A DNA stretch of 6,985 nucleotides from JBNKWA01 sp050299555 (GCA_050299555.1 JBNKWA010000064.1:1-6985), one strand, 5' to 3'. Shown: positions 1 through 6,889, counted from the stretch's first letter. The notes: a model not told the origin generated them from the letters alone. Translations and numbers: made by a program.

Positions 1-1016
<1,016 letters not shown>

Positions 1017-1018
1017 GG

Positions 1019-1468
1019 TCAGCGGCGGGCGGCGCGCAGGGCGCGGTGGGTGAGATGGGCGATGAGCATGGAGGCAAGCACGCAGGCGGTGAAGAGCCAG
1101 AGGCCCCAGGCCGGTTCCACCCGGCCGATGCCGATGCCCTTGGTCATCATGATGTAGATGGCGATCAGGAAGATATCGGCCATGGCCAGCTTGCCGAGCG
1201 CCTCGATCAGCGGCAGGGCGCGGGGCTTGAGCATGTTGAAATGGATCAGCGACAACCCGGCGGTCTTCAGGATCGGGGCGATGACGGCGAAGAAGGCGAC
1301 GGCCAGCGCCAGCGCGACGTCGGACTCCCACAAGGATTGCAGGCCGGAAATCACCGAAATGTCGTCGCCGCCGAAGAACGGCAGGATGCCGGCGCGGGCG
1401 AGCGGCGCGAACCAGGCCAACGGGTAGGCGACCAGGAGCGCGAGATTGGCGGCGGTGAGCGGCCTCAT
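1019..1468 (-). CDS. Small PqiA-domain (paraquat-inducible protein A family) inner-membrane protein
   Basis: This 149-aa protein is a single PqiA-type domain. Hydrophobic stretches at about residues 7-28, 50-72, 93-110 and 120-140 suggest four membrane segments. The segment KLAMADIFLIAIYI matches the conserved lysine/Met-Asp-x-Phe region of PqiA/LetA proteins. E. coli PqiA has two such domains plus zinc-ribbon cysteines; this protein has one domain and lacks the cysteine-rich N-terminus. PqiA/LetA proteins work with MCE proteins in envelope lipid transport, so a link to the nearby MlaE/MlaF-like genes is possible, but that is inference. I chose the ATG at 1468, because upstream the frame becomes low-complexity Pro/Arg/Gly sequence lying in the repeat region. 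No strong Shine-Dalgarno is visible. radA follows 2 bp downstream. The molecular function of these single-domain members is not established. Confidence 0.85.
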   Translation of the reverse strand: MRPLTAANLALLVAYPLAWFAPLARAGILPFFGGDDISVISGLQSLWESDVALALAVAFFAVIAPILKTAGLSLIHFNMLKPRALPLIEALGKLAMADIFLIAIYIMMTKGIGIGRVEPAWGLWLFTACVLASMLIAHLTHRALRAARR

Positions 1469-1491
1469 GACGGCGGCCGGTGGGGGGCGGG

Positions 1492-1596
1492 AGCGCCGCC
1501 GGGGGGCATCGAACCCCCCGCCGTCGCTGTGGGCGCCCCGATGGAGACGTGGGCGCTGGCCGCATCGGGGTCGGCAGGCGCTTGACGCGCCGGCTG
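1492..1596. repeat. Hairpin-bearing intergenic repeat, copy 1
   Basis: This 105-bp unit recurs at 1667-1770 with 5 substitutions and one 1-base indel. It begins with an imperfect inverted repeat (1492-1528) in which 13 of 15 positions pair around a 7-base loop, with a core of six G facing six C. A second inverted repeat follows: CCCCGATG at 1536-1543 and CATCGGGG at 1563-1570, with a 19-base loop. The last 26 bases are unpaired. The copies sit in different coding frames relative to each other, which argues against a protein-coding origin. It could be a dispersed palindromic element of this genome or a local duplication. Confidence 0.85.
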
Positions 1597-1666
1597 TGCG
1601 CCGGCCGCCAGATCCGGGATGGGGCGGACTGCGGCGAGGGGTCTCATGTCGGGGCCCGGAGGACGA

Positions 1667-1770
1667 AGCGCCGCCGGGGGGCATCGAACCCCCCGTCGTC
1701 GCTGTGGGCGCCCCGATGGAGGCGTGGCGCTGGCCGCATCGGGGTCGGAGGGCGATTGACGCGCCGGCTG
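1667..1770. repeat. Hairpin-bearing intergenic repeat, copy 2
   Basis: This is the second, 104-bp copy, in the same orientation and offset by 174-175 bp. Its first hairpin spans 1667-1703. The second pairs CCCCGATG at 1711-1718 with CATCGGGG at 1737-1744, with an 18-base loop. All six differences from copy 1 fall in loops, in the unpaired tail or at a position already mismatched in the stem, so both hairpins are intact. The bases next to it on the left (1630-1659) also resemble the PqiA-like start region. Confidence 0.85.
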
Positions 1771-1795
1771 CTTGTCAAAGGTGGTGTGCGTCGCC

Positions 1796-1811
1796 CCCGC
1801 CTCGAGGCGGG
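1796..1811. repeat. Perfect 16-bp palindrome CCCGCCTCGAGGCGGG
   Basis: The sequence is its own reverse complement, and pairing stops immediately outside it. It lies about 100 bp past the stop of the ATPase gene in the direction of transcription. It could be part of a transcript end or a protein-binding site. No T-run follows on either strand, so an intrinsic terminator is not supported. Confidence 0.4.
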
Positions 1812-1836
1812 CCGTGTCGCTCCATGGGGCTTGCCG

Positions 1837-1872
1837 GGTCGCTGGCCCGGTCGCTGGCCCGGTCGTTGGCGC
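1837..1872. repeat. Three tandem copies of a 12-bp unit
   Basis: The unit GGTCGCTGGCCC occurs at 1837-1848 and 1849-1860 exactly and at 1861-1872 with two changes (GGTCGTTGGCGC). It lies 35 bp beyond the stop of the ATPase gene. This looks like replication-slippage expansion in noncoding DNA. It is a candidate variable-number repeat. Confidence 0.8.
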
Positions 1873-1907
1873 GATTCCCGGCACGGGGCGGATCCCGCCG
1901 ACGGCGG

Positions 1908-2690
1908 TCACCGCACCGCCTCGATCGGGCCCTGGGCGCGGCCGTGGATGAACTGGTCGAGATAGGGATCGCCCGAGGCCTCCATCTCGGCGACCGGGCC
2001 GGTCCACTTGATCACCCCGTCATGGATCATCGCCACCCTGTCGGCGATGGCCCTGACCGAGCTCATGTCATGGGTGATGGTCACCGCCGTCGCCCCCATC
2101 TCGACGACGATCTCGCGGATCAGCTCGTTGATGACCCCGGCCATGATCGGGTCGAGCCCGGTGGTGGGTTCGTCGAAGAAGATGATCTCGGGCTGGGCGG
2201 CGATGGCGCGGGCAAGCCCGACGCGCTTCTGCATGCCGCCCGAGAGCTCGGCCGGGAACAGCTCGGCGGTCTCGGGCCCGAGCCCGACGCGGCGCAGCTT
2301 CTCCACCGCGATCTCGTGCGCCTCGGCGCGGGGGCGCTTCATAGGCCCGCGGATCAGGCGGAAGGCGACGTTCTGCCAGACGGTGAGCGAATCGAACAGT
2401 GCCCCGCCCTGGAACAGCATCCCGAAGCGGGTGAGATAGGCGTCCCGGCCCCAGGCCGCCGCCTTGCCGTCGACGACAACGCTGCCGGCATCGGGGCGCA
2501 GGATGCCGAGGATGCATTTCAGCAGCACCGACTTGCCGGTGCCCGAGCCGCCGATCACCACCATGCTTTCGCCCCGCGGCACCGCAAGGTCGACGCCCTG
2601 CAGCACCGGCTTGGTTCCGAAGGCCTTCCTGAGCCCGGAAACGGCGATCATCGGGCTGCTGTCGGTGTTGGTGTCGGTGTCGGGGGTCAT
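1908..2690 (-). CDS. mlaF: MlaF-type ABC transporter ATP-binding protein (phospholipid trafficking)
   Basis: This 260-aa cytoplasmic ATPase would power an MlaE-type permease that moves phospholipids between inner and outer membrane to keep outer-membrane asymmetry. It shows a complete ABC ATPase: Walker A GGSGTGKS at residues 47-54, Q-loop Gln94 in MLFQGGALFDSLTV, signature LSGGMQKR at 149-156, Walker B IIFFDEP with the D-loop (169-181) and switch His207. The QGGALFDS and SGGMQKRVGLARA wording is typical of the MlaF/Ttg2A branch. Its ATG overlaps the permease stop as ATGA, implying translational coupling. An internal ATG at 2651 (residue 14) would remove a short Thr/Asp-rich leader and is an alternative start. 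No MCE-domain (MlaD) gene follows, so the substrate-binding partner must be elsewhere. Confidence 0.93.
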   Translation of the reverse strand: MTPDTDTNTDSSPMIAVSGLRKAFGTKPVLQGVDLAVPRGESMVVIGGSGTGKSVLLKCILGILRPDAGSVVVDGKAAAWGRDAYLTRFGMLFQGGALFDSLTVWQNVAFRLIRGPMKRPRAEAHEIAVEKLRRVGLGPETAELFPAELSGGMQKRVGLARAIAAQPEIIFFDEPTTGLDPIMAGVINELIREIVVEMGATAVTITHDMSSVRAIADRVAMIHDGVIKWTGPVAEMEASGDPYLDQFIHGRAQGPIEAVR

Positions 2691-3481
2691 GCGGCGAAGA
2701 AGATCTCGGTCAGCGCATAGTTGGCGGCCAGGATCATCACCGAGGCGGTGACCACCGCGTTGGTGGTGGCCCGGCCCACGCCTTGCGCGCCGCGGCCCGA
2801 ATTGTAGCCGTGATAGCAGCCCATCAGCGCCACGATGAAGCCGAAGACCGCGGCCTTGACCAGGCCCGAGGAGATGTCGGCGGCGACCAGGAAGTCGGCG
2901 GTGTTGCGGATATAGGCGGCGGGGTTGAAGCCGAGTCGCCAGATGCCGACCATATAGCCGCCCATGATGCCGATGATGTCGCCGATGAAGACCAGGAGCG
3001 GCAGCGACAGGGTGGCGGCCACCACCCGCGGCACCACCAGGTATTTCAGTGGGTTGGTCGAGAGCGTGGTCAGCGCGTCGATCTGTTCGGTCACCCGCAT
3101 GGTGCCGATCTCGGCGGCGATCGAGGCGGCGACGCGGCCGGCCACCATCAGCCCGCCGAGGACCGGCCCAAGCTCGCGCGCGATGCCGATGGCGACGATC
3201 TGCGGCACCACCGATTCGGCGTTGAAGCGCGAGCCGCCGGCGTAGATCTGCAAGGCCAGCGCGCCGCCGGTGAAAAGTGTCGTCAGCCCCACCACCGGCA
3301 GCGAGAAATAGCCGATCCGGAGGAACTGCTGGCCGAGCTCGGGGAGGTAGAAGGGCGGCCGGACCACGTGCCCGACCGCGGCGCCGGCGAACAGCGTCAG
3401 ATGGCCGATGGCGCGCAGCAGCCCCAGCACCGAGGCGCCGATCGAGGCCAGGACATGGTCGAGGTATCTCAGAAGCGTCAT
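2687..3481 (-). CDS. mlaE: MlaE-type ABC transporter permease (phospholipid trafficking)
   Basis: This is a 264-aa integral inner-membrane protein of the MlaE/YrbE family, the membrane partner of the ATPase encoded directly downstream. E. coli MlaE is about 260 aa, so the length fits. The family hallmark is at residues 103-137, with ELGPVLGGLMVAGR followed by AEIGTM and TEQIDAL. The conserved C-terminal Gly-rich stretch, GCYHGYN then GAQGVGRATTNAVV, is at about 221-244. Hydrophobic segments lie near 60-80, 95-120, 150-180, 205-222 and 243-262. The start codon overlaps the alr stop by 4 bp (ATGA), and its stop overlaps the ATPase start the same way, so alr, permease and ATPase form one tightly coupled unit. 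Family assignment is secure; phospholipid as substrate is inferred from the family. Confidence 0.93.
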   Translation of the reverse strand: MTLLRYLDHVLASIGASVLGLLRAIGHLTLFAGAAVGHVVRPPFYLPELGQQFLRIGYFSLPVVGLTTLFTGGALALQIYAGGSRFNAESVVPQIVAIGIARELGPVLGGLMVAGRVAASIAAEIGTMRVTEQIDALTTLSTNPLKYLVVPRVVAATLSLPLLVFIGDIIGIMGGYMVGIWRLGFNPAAYIRNTADFLVAADISSGLVKAAVFGFIVALMGCYHGYNSGRGAQGVGRATTNAVVTASVMILAANYALTEIFFAA

Positions 3482-4548
3482 TCACCATCCCCGGAAGCCG
3501 CAGCGGCGCCTGTGTAGCGGCGTTCGTAGCGGGTTCCAAGGCTTGTGAGGATCTCGTAGCCGACGGTGCCGGCGGCGGCGGCCAGCCCGTCGATCTTCTG
3601 GTGCTTGCCGATGACGTCGAGATGCTCGGGCACCTCGTCGAGTTCGGTGATGTCGACCGAGATCAGGTCCATCGACACCCGGCCGGCAAGCGGGCAGGGG
3701 ACGTGGCCGGCAAAGAAGTAGGCGGTGTTGCCGAGGGCGCGCATCAGCCCGTCGGCATAGCCGGCCGGCACCGTGGCGATGCGGCTGGCGCGCCGCGCGG
3801 TGAAGGCGGCGCCGTAACCCACGGTCTCGCCGGGCAGGATGTCGCGCACCTGCAGGATCGGCAGCTTCAGCGACACCACCGGTTCGGCATCCTTGAAGGG
3901 CAGGCCGCCGAAAAGGCCGATCCCCGGCCGGGTCACGGCGAAGTGATAGGCAGGCCCCAGGAGCACGCCGGCGGTATTGGCCAGCGATTGCTGCACCCCG
4001 GGCAGCGACCGGCACATGGAGTGGAACTGGCTGAGCTGGGCCTCGTTCATCGGGTGCCAGGCCTCGTCGCCGCAGGCGAGATGGCTGATCACCAGGCGCA
4101 GGTCGAGGCGCGAGATCTGCAGCCCCGCCGCCAGCAGGCTGGTCTGCGGCAGGCCAAGACGGTTCATGCCGGTGTCCACCTGCAGGCCGCAGGGCTGCTT
4201 CGGCAGATCGTCGATCAGCGCCGAGATCTGCGCGGTGCTGCACAGGATCGGGATCAGCGCGTGGTCGCGGTAAAGATCTCGGGCGGCCCTGAGATAGCCG
4301 CAGAAGATGAAGATCCGCGCCTCCTCGCCGAGGATGCCGCGCAGGGCTGCGCCCTCGGCCGGGGTGGCGACGAAGAAGCTGCGCGCGCCGGCCGCCCAGA
4401 GAACCGGCGCCACCTTGCCTGCCCCAAGCCCATAGGCATCGGCCTTGACCACGGCAGAGGTCTCCACCTCGTCGCCGCTGAGCTCGTCCAGCCGCTTCCA
4501 GTTGCGCGCAATGGCGCCGAGGTCGATATCGAGCTGGCCGGTGACCAT
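3478..4548 (-). CDS. alr: Alanine racemase
   Basis: This PLP-dependent cytoplasmic enzyme interconverts L- and D-alanine, giving D-Ala for peptidoglycan. With the start chosen here it has 356 aa, normal for Alr. Visible residues: PLP lysine K35 in VVKADAYGLG, DTGMNRLG at 125-132, SHLACGDE around His156, the phosphate-contact region RPGIGLFG from R207, catalytic Tyr245 in VGYGAAF, GYADG at 263-267 and GRVSMD with Met293. The fold is therefore complete: a TIM barrel then a beta domain. I chose the ATG at 4548 because family homology begins almost at once (LDIDLGAIARNW). The frame stays open to an ATG at 4644, and a GTG lies at 4566; the extra 32 residues look unrelated to Alr and cross a dyad. 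The stop overlaps the permease start by 4 bp. Confidence 0.95.
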   Translation of the reverse strand: MVTGQLDIDLGAIARNWKRLDELSGDEVETSAVVKADAYGLGAGKVAPVLWAAGARSFFVATPAEGAALRGILGEEARIFIFCGYLRAARDLYRDHALIPILCSTAQISALIDDLPKQPCGLQVDTGMNRLGLPQTSLLAAGLQISRLDLRLVISHLACGDEAWHPMNEAQLSQFHSMCRSLPGVQQSLANTAGVLLGPAYHFAVTRPGIGLFGGLPFKDAEPVVSLKLPILQVRDILPGETVGYGAAFTARRASRIATVPAGYADGLMRALGNTAYFFAGHVPCPLAGRVSMDLISVDITELDEVPEHLDVIGKHQKIDGLAAAAGTVGYEILTSLGTRYERRYTGAAAASGDGE

Positions 4549-4606
4549 CCAGTGCTTCGCCTTCACGCGGCTGGGCCCTGCCGAAGGGCTTCGTGCGGGG
4601 GAATCG

Positions 4607-4624
4607 GCGCAAACCTCATTGCGC
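4607..4624. promoter_or_regulatory. Small dyad upstream of alr, possible operator or leader hairpin
   Basis: GCGCAA at 4607-4612 and TTGCGC at 4619-4624 form a perfect 6-bp inverted repeat around a 6-base spacer, about 60 bp ahead of the chosen alr start. It lies at the edge of an AT-richer pocket (about 4633-4655) in an otherwise GC-rich region, where promoter elements are expected. A dyad this short can arise by chance, so the role is speculative. Confidence 0.25.
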
Positions 4625-4675
4625 GGACTGGTCTTAAAAAACAATGCGGAAAAGGGCCAGAGGTTCGGCGGCAGC

Positions 4676-4705
4676 TTGAATTGCGGTTAGCCAATGGTTG
4701 ATAAA
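4676..4705 (+). promoter_or_regulatory. Candidate sigma-70-type promoter for the sulfotransferase gene
   Basis: TTGAAT (4676-4681) and GATAAA (4700-4705), separated by 18 bp, each match 4 of 6 consensus positions. Transcription would start near 4712, about 35 bases before the ATG at 4747. The location between two divergent genes and the locally raised AT content favour a promoter. Alphaproteobacterial promoters are often poor matches, so this is only a plausible call. Confidence 0.4.
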
Positions 4706-4746
4706 CGGGCAGGCGAGCCGGCAGACAGGGCCGGGCCGAGGGCGAG

Positions 4747-5646
4747 ATGCAGGCGGCGAATTTCATCATCCTGTTCGCGGGACGCGAGGGCTCCAGCGCC
4801 ATCATCAACATGCTGAGCGCCCAGCCCGGCATCCATGTGCCGCTGTGGGAGGATCTCGACAGCCACCGCTTCAACGAACAGGCGCGGCTGCCCGAGATCA
4901 TGGACGGCATCTTCCGCGACGGCGTCTACCCCAAGGCGCGTTTCGCCCGCTCGCGGCTGGCCTCGCGGCCCCGCCAGCCGCCACCCGAGGGCACCGCCCA
5001 TATCGGCTTCAAGTGGCGGCCGTCGGGCGATCCGCTGGCGCTGGCGCCGGTCCTGAGGCGGCATCGGGTGGTGGTGTTCGTTCTTTGCCGCCACGATCTG
5101 ATCGAGAAGGCCGCCAGCACCTATCTGACCTTCGAGGGCACCAGGCGCGGCGATGCCCGGGACTTTCGCAAGCATCCGCAGTTCCACGTGGCCGGGCTGC
5201 CCGAGAAGGAGCGCGAGGCCTATCTCGAGGCGGTGAACGGGTTCCGGACCAGGGTGCGGGGCAAGCGCTTTCGCCGCATGCTGAGGAACATCGCCGAGAC
5301 CAAGGCCCGGCACAGCCGCTTTGCCCTGGCGCTGGCCCGGGCCGGGGTGCCGGTCCTGCCGCTCGACTATGCCGAATTCTGCCGCGACCGGGTGGCCTTC
5401 GTCGCCGGGATCATGGCCGCCATCGGCAGCACCGCGGAACCGGTGGACGAATGCGGCTTCGAGAAGGTGATGCGGGTGCCGGCGGCGCCCCGCCTCGGTG
5501 GCCTGCGCGCTGCCGCGCTGATGCCAAGGGCGGTGCAGGCGCGGCTGCGCTATCGGCTGGCACTGGCCCGGATCGCCCGCGCCGGGCGGATGACCCCGCT
5601 GGCGGATGGCCGCGCCGGCAAGATGACCCCACCTGACCCCGCCTGA
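4747..5646 (+). CDS. Stf0/NodH-like sulfotransferase family protein, substrate unknown
   Basis: This 299-aa protein resembles PAPS-dependent sulfotransferases, which move a sulfuryl group onto a carbohydrate, lipid or small-molecule acceptor. At the N-terminus a hydrophobic strand runs into FAGREGSSAIINML (residues 10-23), in the place of the 5'-phosphosulfate loop (usually PRSGTT-like). At 115-124, RHDLIEKAAS fits the 3'-phosphate-binding pattern R-x-D-(x)4-A-x-S seen in the Stf0/NodH branch. The C-terminal 100 residues are Arg/Ala-rich and less recognisable. A Shine-Dalgarno-like GAGGG (4738-4742) ends 4 bases before the ATG, supporting this start. The gene diverges from alr. The last 22 codons contain near-repeats (RAGRMTP, RAGKMTP) that continue past the stop as DNA repeats, suggesting the C-terminus was altered by slippage. 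Family is likely; the acceptor cannot be told. Confidence 0.75.
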   Translation: MQAANFIILFAGREGSSAIINMLSAQPGIHVPLWEDLDSHRFNEQARLPEIMDGIFRDGVYPKARFARSRLASRPRQPPPEGTAHIGFKWRPSGDPLALAPVLRRHRVVVFVLCRHDLIEKAASTYLTFEGTRRGDARDFRKHPQFHVAGLPEKEREAYLEAVNGFRTRVRGKRFRRMLRNIAETKARHSRFALALARAGVPVLPLDYAEFCRDRVAFVAGIMAAIGSTAEPVDECGFEKVMRVPAAPRLGGLRAAALMPRAVQARLRYRLALARIARAGRMTPLADGRAGKMTPPDPA

Positions 5647-5669
5647 ACCCGCCGGGCGGATGACCCCGC
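5580..5669. repeat. Degenerate repeat tract across the sulfotransferase stop
   Basis: A 20-bp sequence, CGCCGGGCGGATGACCCCGC, occurs perfectly at 5580-5599 inside the gene end and at 5650-5669 just after the stop. A diverged middle copy (GCCGGCAAGATGACCCC) lies at 5614-5630. Copies are 33 and 37 bp apart. The sequence GATGACCCC or CTGACCCC appears four times in this stretch. The second perfect copy is noncoding, so the repeat is a DNA-level feature and not a protein repeat. Confidence 0.8.
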
Positions 5670-5726
5670 GGCCGGCGGATTGACGCAGGCGCCCCGAAAC
5701 ACTGCCGGACCCCGCCGCTGCCGTGA

Positions 5727-5732
5727 TAGGAT
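5727..5732 (+). promoter_or_regulatory. Weak candidate -10 element for the persulfide dioxygenase gene
   Basis: TAGGAT matches 4 of 6 positions of the sigma-70 -10 consensus and would place a transcript start about 20 bases before the ATG at 5762. There is no convincing -35 hexamer upstream. Read-through from the sulfotransferase gene is equally possible, since no clear terminator lies in the 115-bp gap. Confidence 0.2.
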
Positions 5733-5748
5733 TGCGCCCGCGACCGGC

Positions 5749-5755
5749 AGGGGGA
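5749..5755 (+). promoter_or_regulatory. Ribosome binding site deciding the persulfide dioxygenase start
   Basis: The purine run AGGGGGA ends 6 bases before the ATG at 5762. It fixes that ATG as the start over the in-frame ATG at 5723, which has no such site and would add 13 residues unlike the family. Confidence 0.75.
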
Positions 5756-5761
5756 TCGAAC

Positions 5762-6796
5762 ATGCTTTTTCGCCAGCTCTTCGACAGGGAATCGAGCACC
5801 TACACCTACCTGATGGCCAGCCGCCTCGGCGGCGAGGCGCTGCTGATCGACCCGGTGCTGGAGCAGACCGCGCGCTACCTCATGCTGCTCGAGGAACTCG
5901 ACCTCAAGCTGGTCAAGGTCATCGACACCCATATCCACGCCGATCACGTCAGCGCCATGGGGCGGCTCAGGGACAGCACCCGCTGCGTTACCGTCATGGG
6001 CCGCGAATCGCCGGCGGACGTCGTCTCCATGCGGGTCAGCGACAACGAGCGGGTCACCATCGAGGGGCTGGCGTTGACCGCGCTGCATACCCCTGGGCAT
6101 ACCAGCGAAAGCTACAGCTTCCTGATGGACGACCGGGTCTTCACCGGCGACACGCTGCTGATTCGCGGCACCGGCCGCACCGACTTCCAGAACGGCGACC
6201 CCTACGCGCAGTACCACTCGCTCTTCGACCGGCTGCTGCGGCTGCCCGAGCAGACGCTGGTCTACCCCGCGCATGACTACAAGGGCGACACCGTCAGCAC
6301 CATTGCCGAGGAAAAGGCCTTCAATCCCCGCCTCAGGGTCAGCTCGGCCGAGGAATACGCCGCGATCATGAACAACCTCGACCTGCCGAACCCGAAGATG
6401 ATGGACGTGGCGGTGCCCGAGAACCTCAGGCTCGGGCTCAGGCTCGAGGCCCAGCACCGGGTGCCGGCGGTGGAGGTGGAGGCGCTGCTGGCAGGCTGGC
6501 CCGAGGTGGACGGGATTCTGATCGACCTGCGCGAGGACAGCGAGCGGCGCCGGGACGGCGCCATCCCGGGATCCATGCACGTGCCCTATGGGGCGTTCGA
6601 GAAGGCCTGCGCCGGAGCGGGGCCGCTGCCGAACCTGAGCCGGCAGGGACGCCTGCTGCTCTATTGCGCCGTCGGCGAGCGCTCGACCCTGGCGGTCGAG
6701 ATCGCCATGGAGGCGGGGATCGAGGCGGTTGCCCACATCCCCGGCGGCTTCCGCGCCTGGAAGGCGCTGGGCGGCGAGACCGAGGCGCTGGCCTAG
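5762..6796 (+). CDS. Persulfide dioxygenase (ETHE1-type MBL fold) fused to a rhodanese domain
   Basis: This 344-aa protein has two domains. Residues 1 to about 230 are an ETHE1-type metallo-beta-lactamase-fold persulfide dioxygenase, which oxidises glutathione persulfide to sulfite using one Fe(II). THIHADH at 56-62, HTPGHT at 109-114, GDTLLIRGTGRTDFQ at 129-143 and YPAHDYKG at 168-175 are present; the expected iron ligands are His57, His113 and Asp130. The following NPRL and LPNPK..D..VP.N segment is typical of the family. Residues about 234-340 are a rhodanese domain with a CAVGERS active loop, Cys302 being the sulfur carrier. The order matches known PDO-rhodanese fusions such as Burkholderia PRF, where the rhodanese links thiosulfate/sulfite and persulfide chemistry. 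Likely role: sulfide/persulfide detoxification in the cytoplasm. No BigR/SqrR-type regulator or sulfide:quinone reductase gene is in view. Confidence 0.93.
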   Translation: MLFRQLFDRESSTYTYLMASRLGGEALLIDPVLEQTARYLMLLEELDLKLVKVIDTHIHADHVSAMGRLRDSTRCVTVMGRESPADVVSMRVSDNERVTIEGLALTALHTPGHTSESYSFLMDDRVFTGDTLLIRGTGRTDFQNGDPYAQYHSLFDRLLRLPEQTLVYPAHDYKGDTVSTIAEEKAFNPRLRVSSAEEYAAIMNNLDLPNPKMMDVAVPENLRLGLRLEAQHRVPAVEVEALLAGWPEVDGILIDLREDSERRRDGAIPGSMHVPYGAFEKACAGAGPLPNLSRQGRLLLYCAVGERSTLAVEIAMEAGIEAVAHIPGGFRAWKALGGETEALA

Positions 6797-6889
6797 GACG
6801 GGCGAGGGGAGGCGACCCCGGCGGCGGTCACCGGCGCCCCGGAAACGGGTTGGCGCTGGCGTCCCCAGTGTGTCCCCACAAGAAAGTAA

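Larger units (their letters stand above)
1469..1907. other. Gene-free interval rich in repeats and hairpins
   Basis: About 440 bp between the ATPase stop and the PqiA-like start contain no convincing gene. Frames through it are open only because of the extreme GC content and translate to Pro/Arg/Gly/Ala-rich sequence. It holds two copies of a hairpin-bearing repeat, a perfect 16-bp palindrome (1796-1811) and three 12-bp tandem copies (1837-1872). A perfect TTGACA hexamer on the minus strand (1778-1773) could be a -35 element for the PqiA-like/radA pair, but I see no good -10 at the proper distance. No T-tract follows any hairpin, so a classical intrinsic terminator is not evident. Confidence 0.7.

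Noticed and set aside
1492..1528. tRNA T-arm-like sequence on the minus strand (GGGGG-TTCGATG-CCCCC)
   Set aside because: The T-loop resemblance is real, but no anticodon or D arm and no matching acceptor stem could be found beside it in either copy. The hairpin explanation covers it.
1492..1770. CRISPR array
   Set aside because: There are only two units about 105 bp long with one spacer of 70 bp and no cas genes, unlike CRISPR geometry.
1446..2720. Long plus-strand open frame (424 codons) opposite the ATPase gene and the intergenic repeats
   Set aside because: It is an antisense frame kept open by high GC. The ATPase on the other strand has every family motif, while this frame is low-complexity Gly/Arg/His/Asp-rich.
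5411..6736. Minus-strand 441-codon frame opposite the persulfide dioxygenase
   Set aside because: It is antisense to a gene with full catalytic motifs and has shadow-like composition.
6838..6849. CCCG-GAAA-CGGG mini-hairpin after the persulfide dioxygenase gene as a terminator
   Set aside because: The stem is only 4 bp and no T-run follows; the GAAA tetraloop is probably coincidental.
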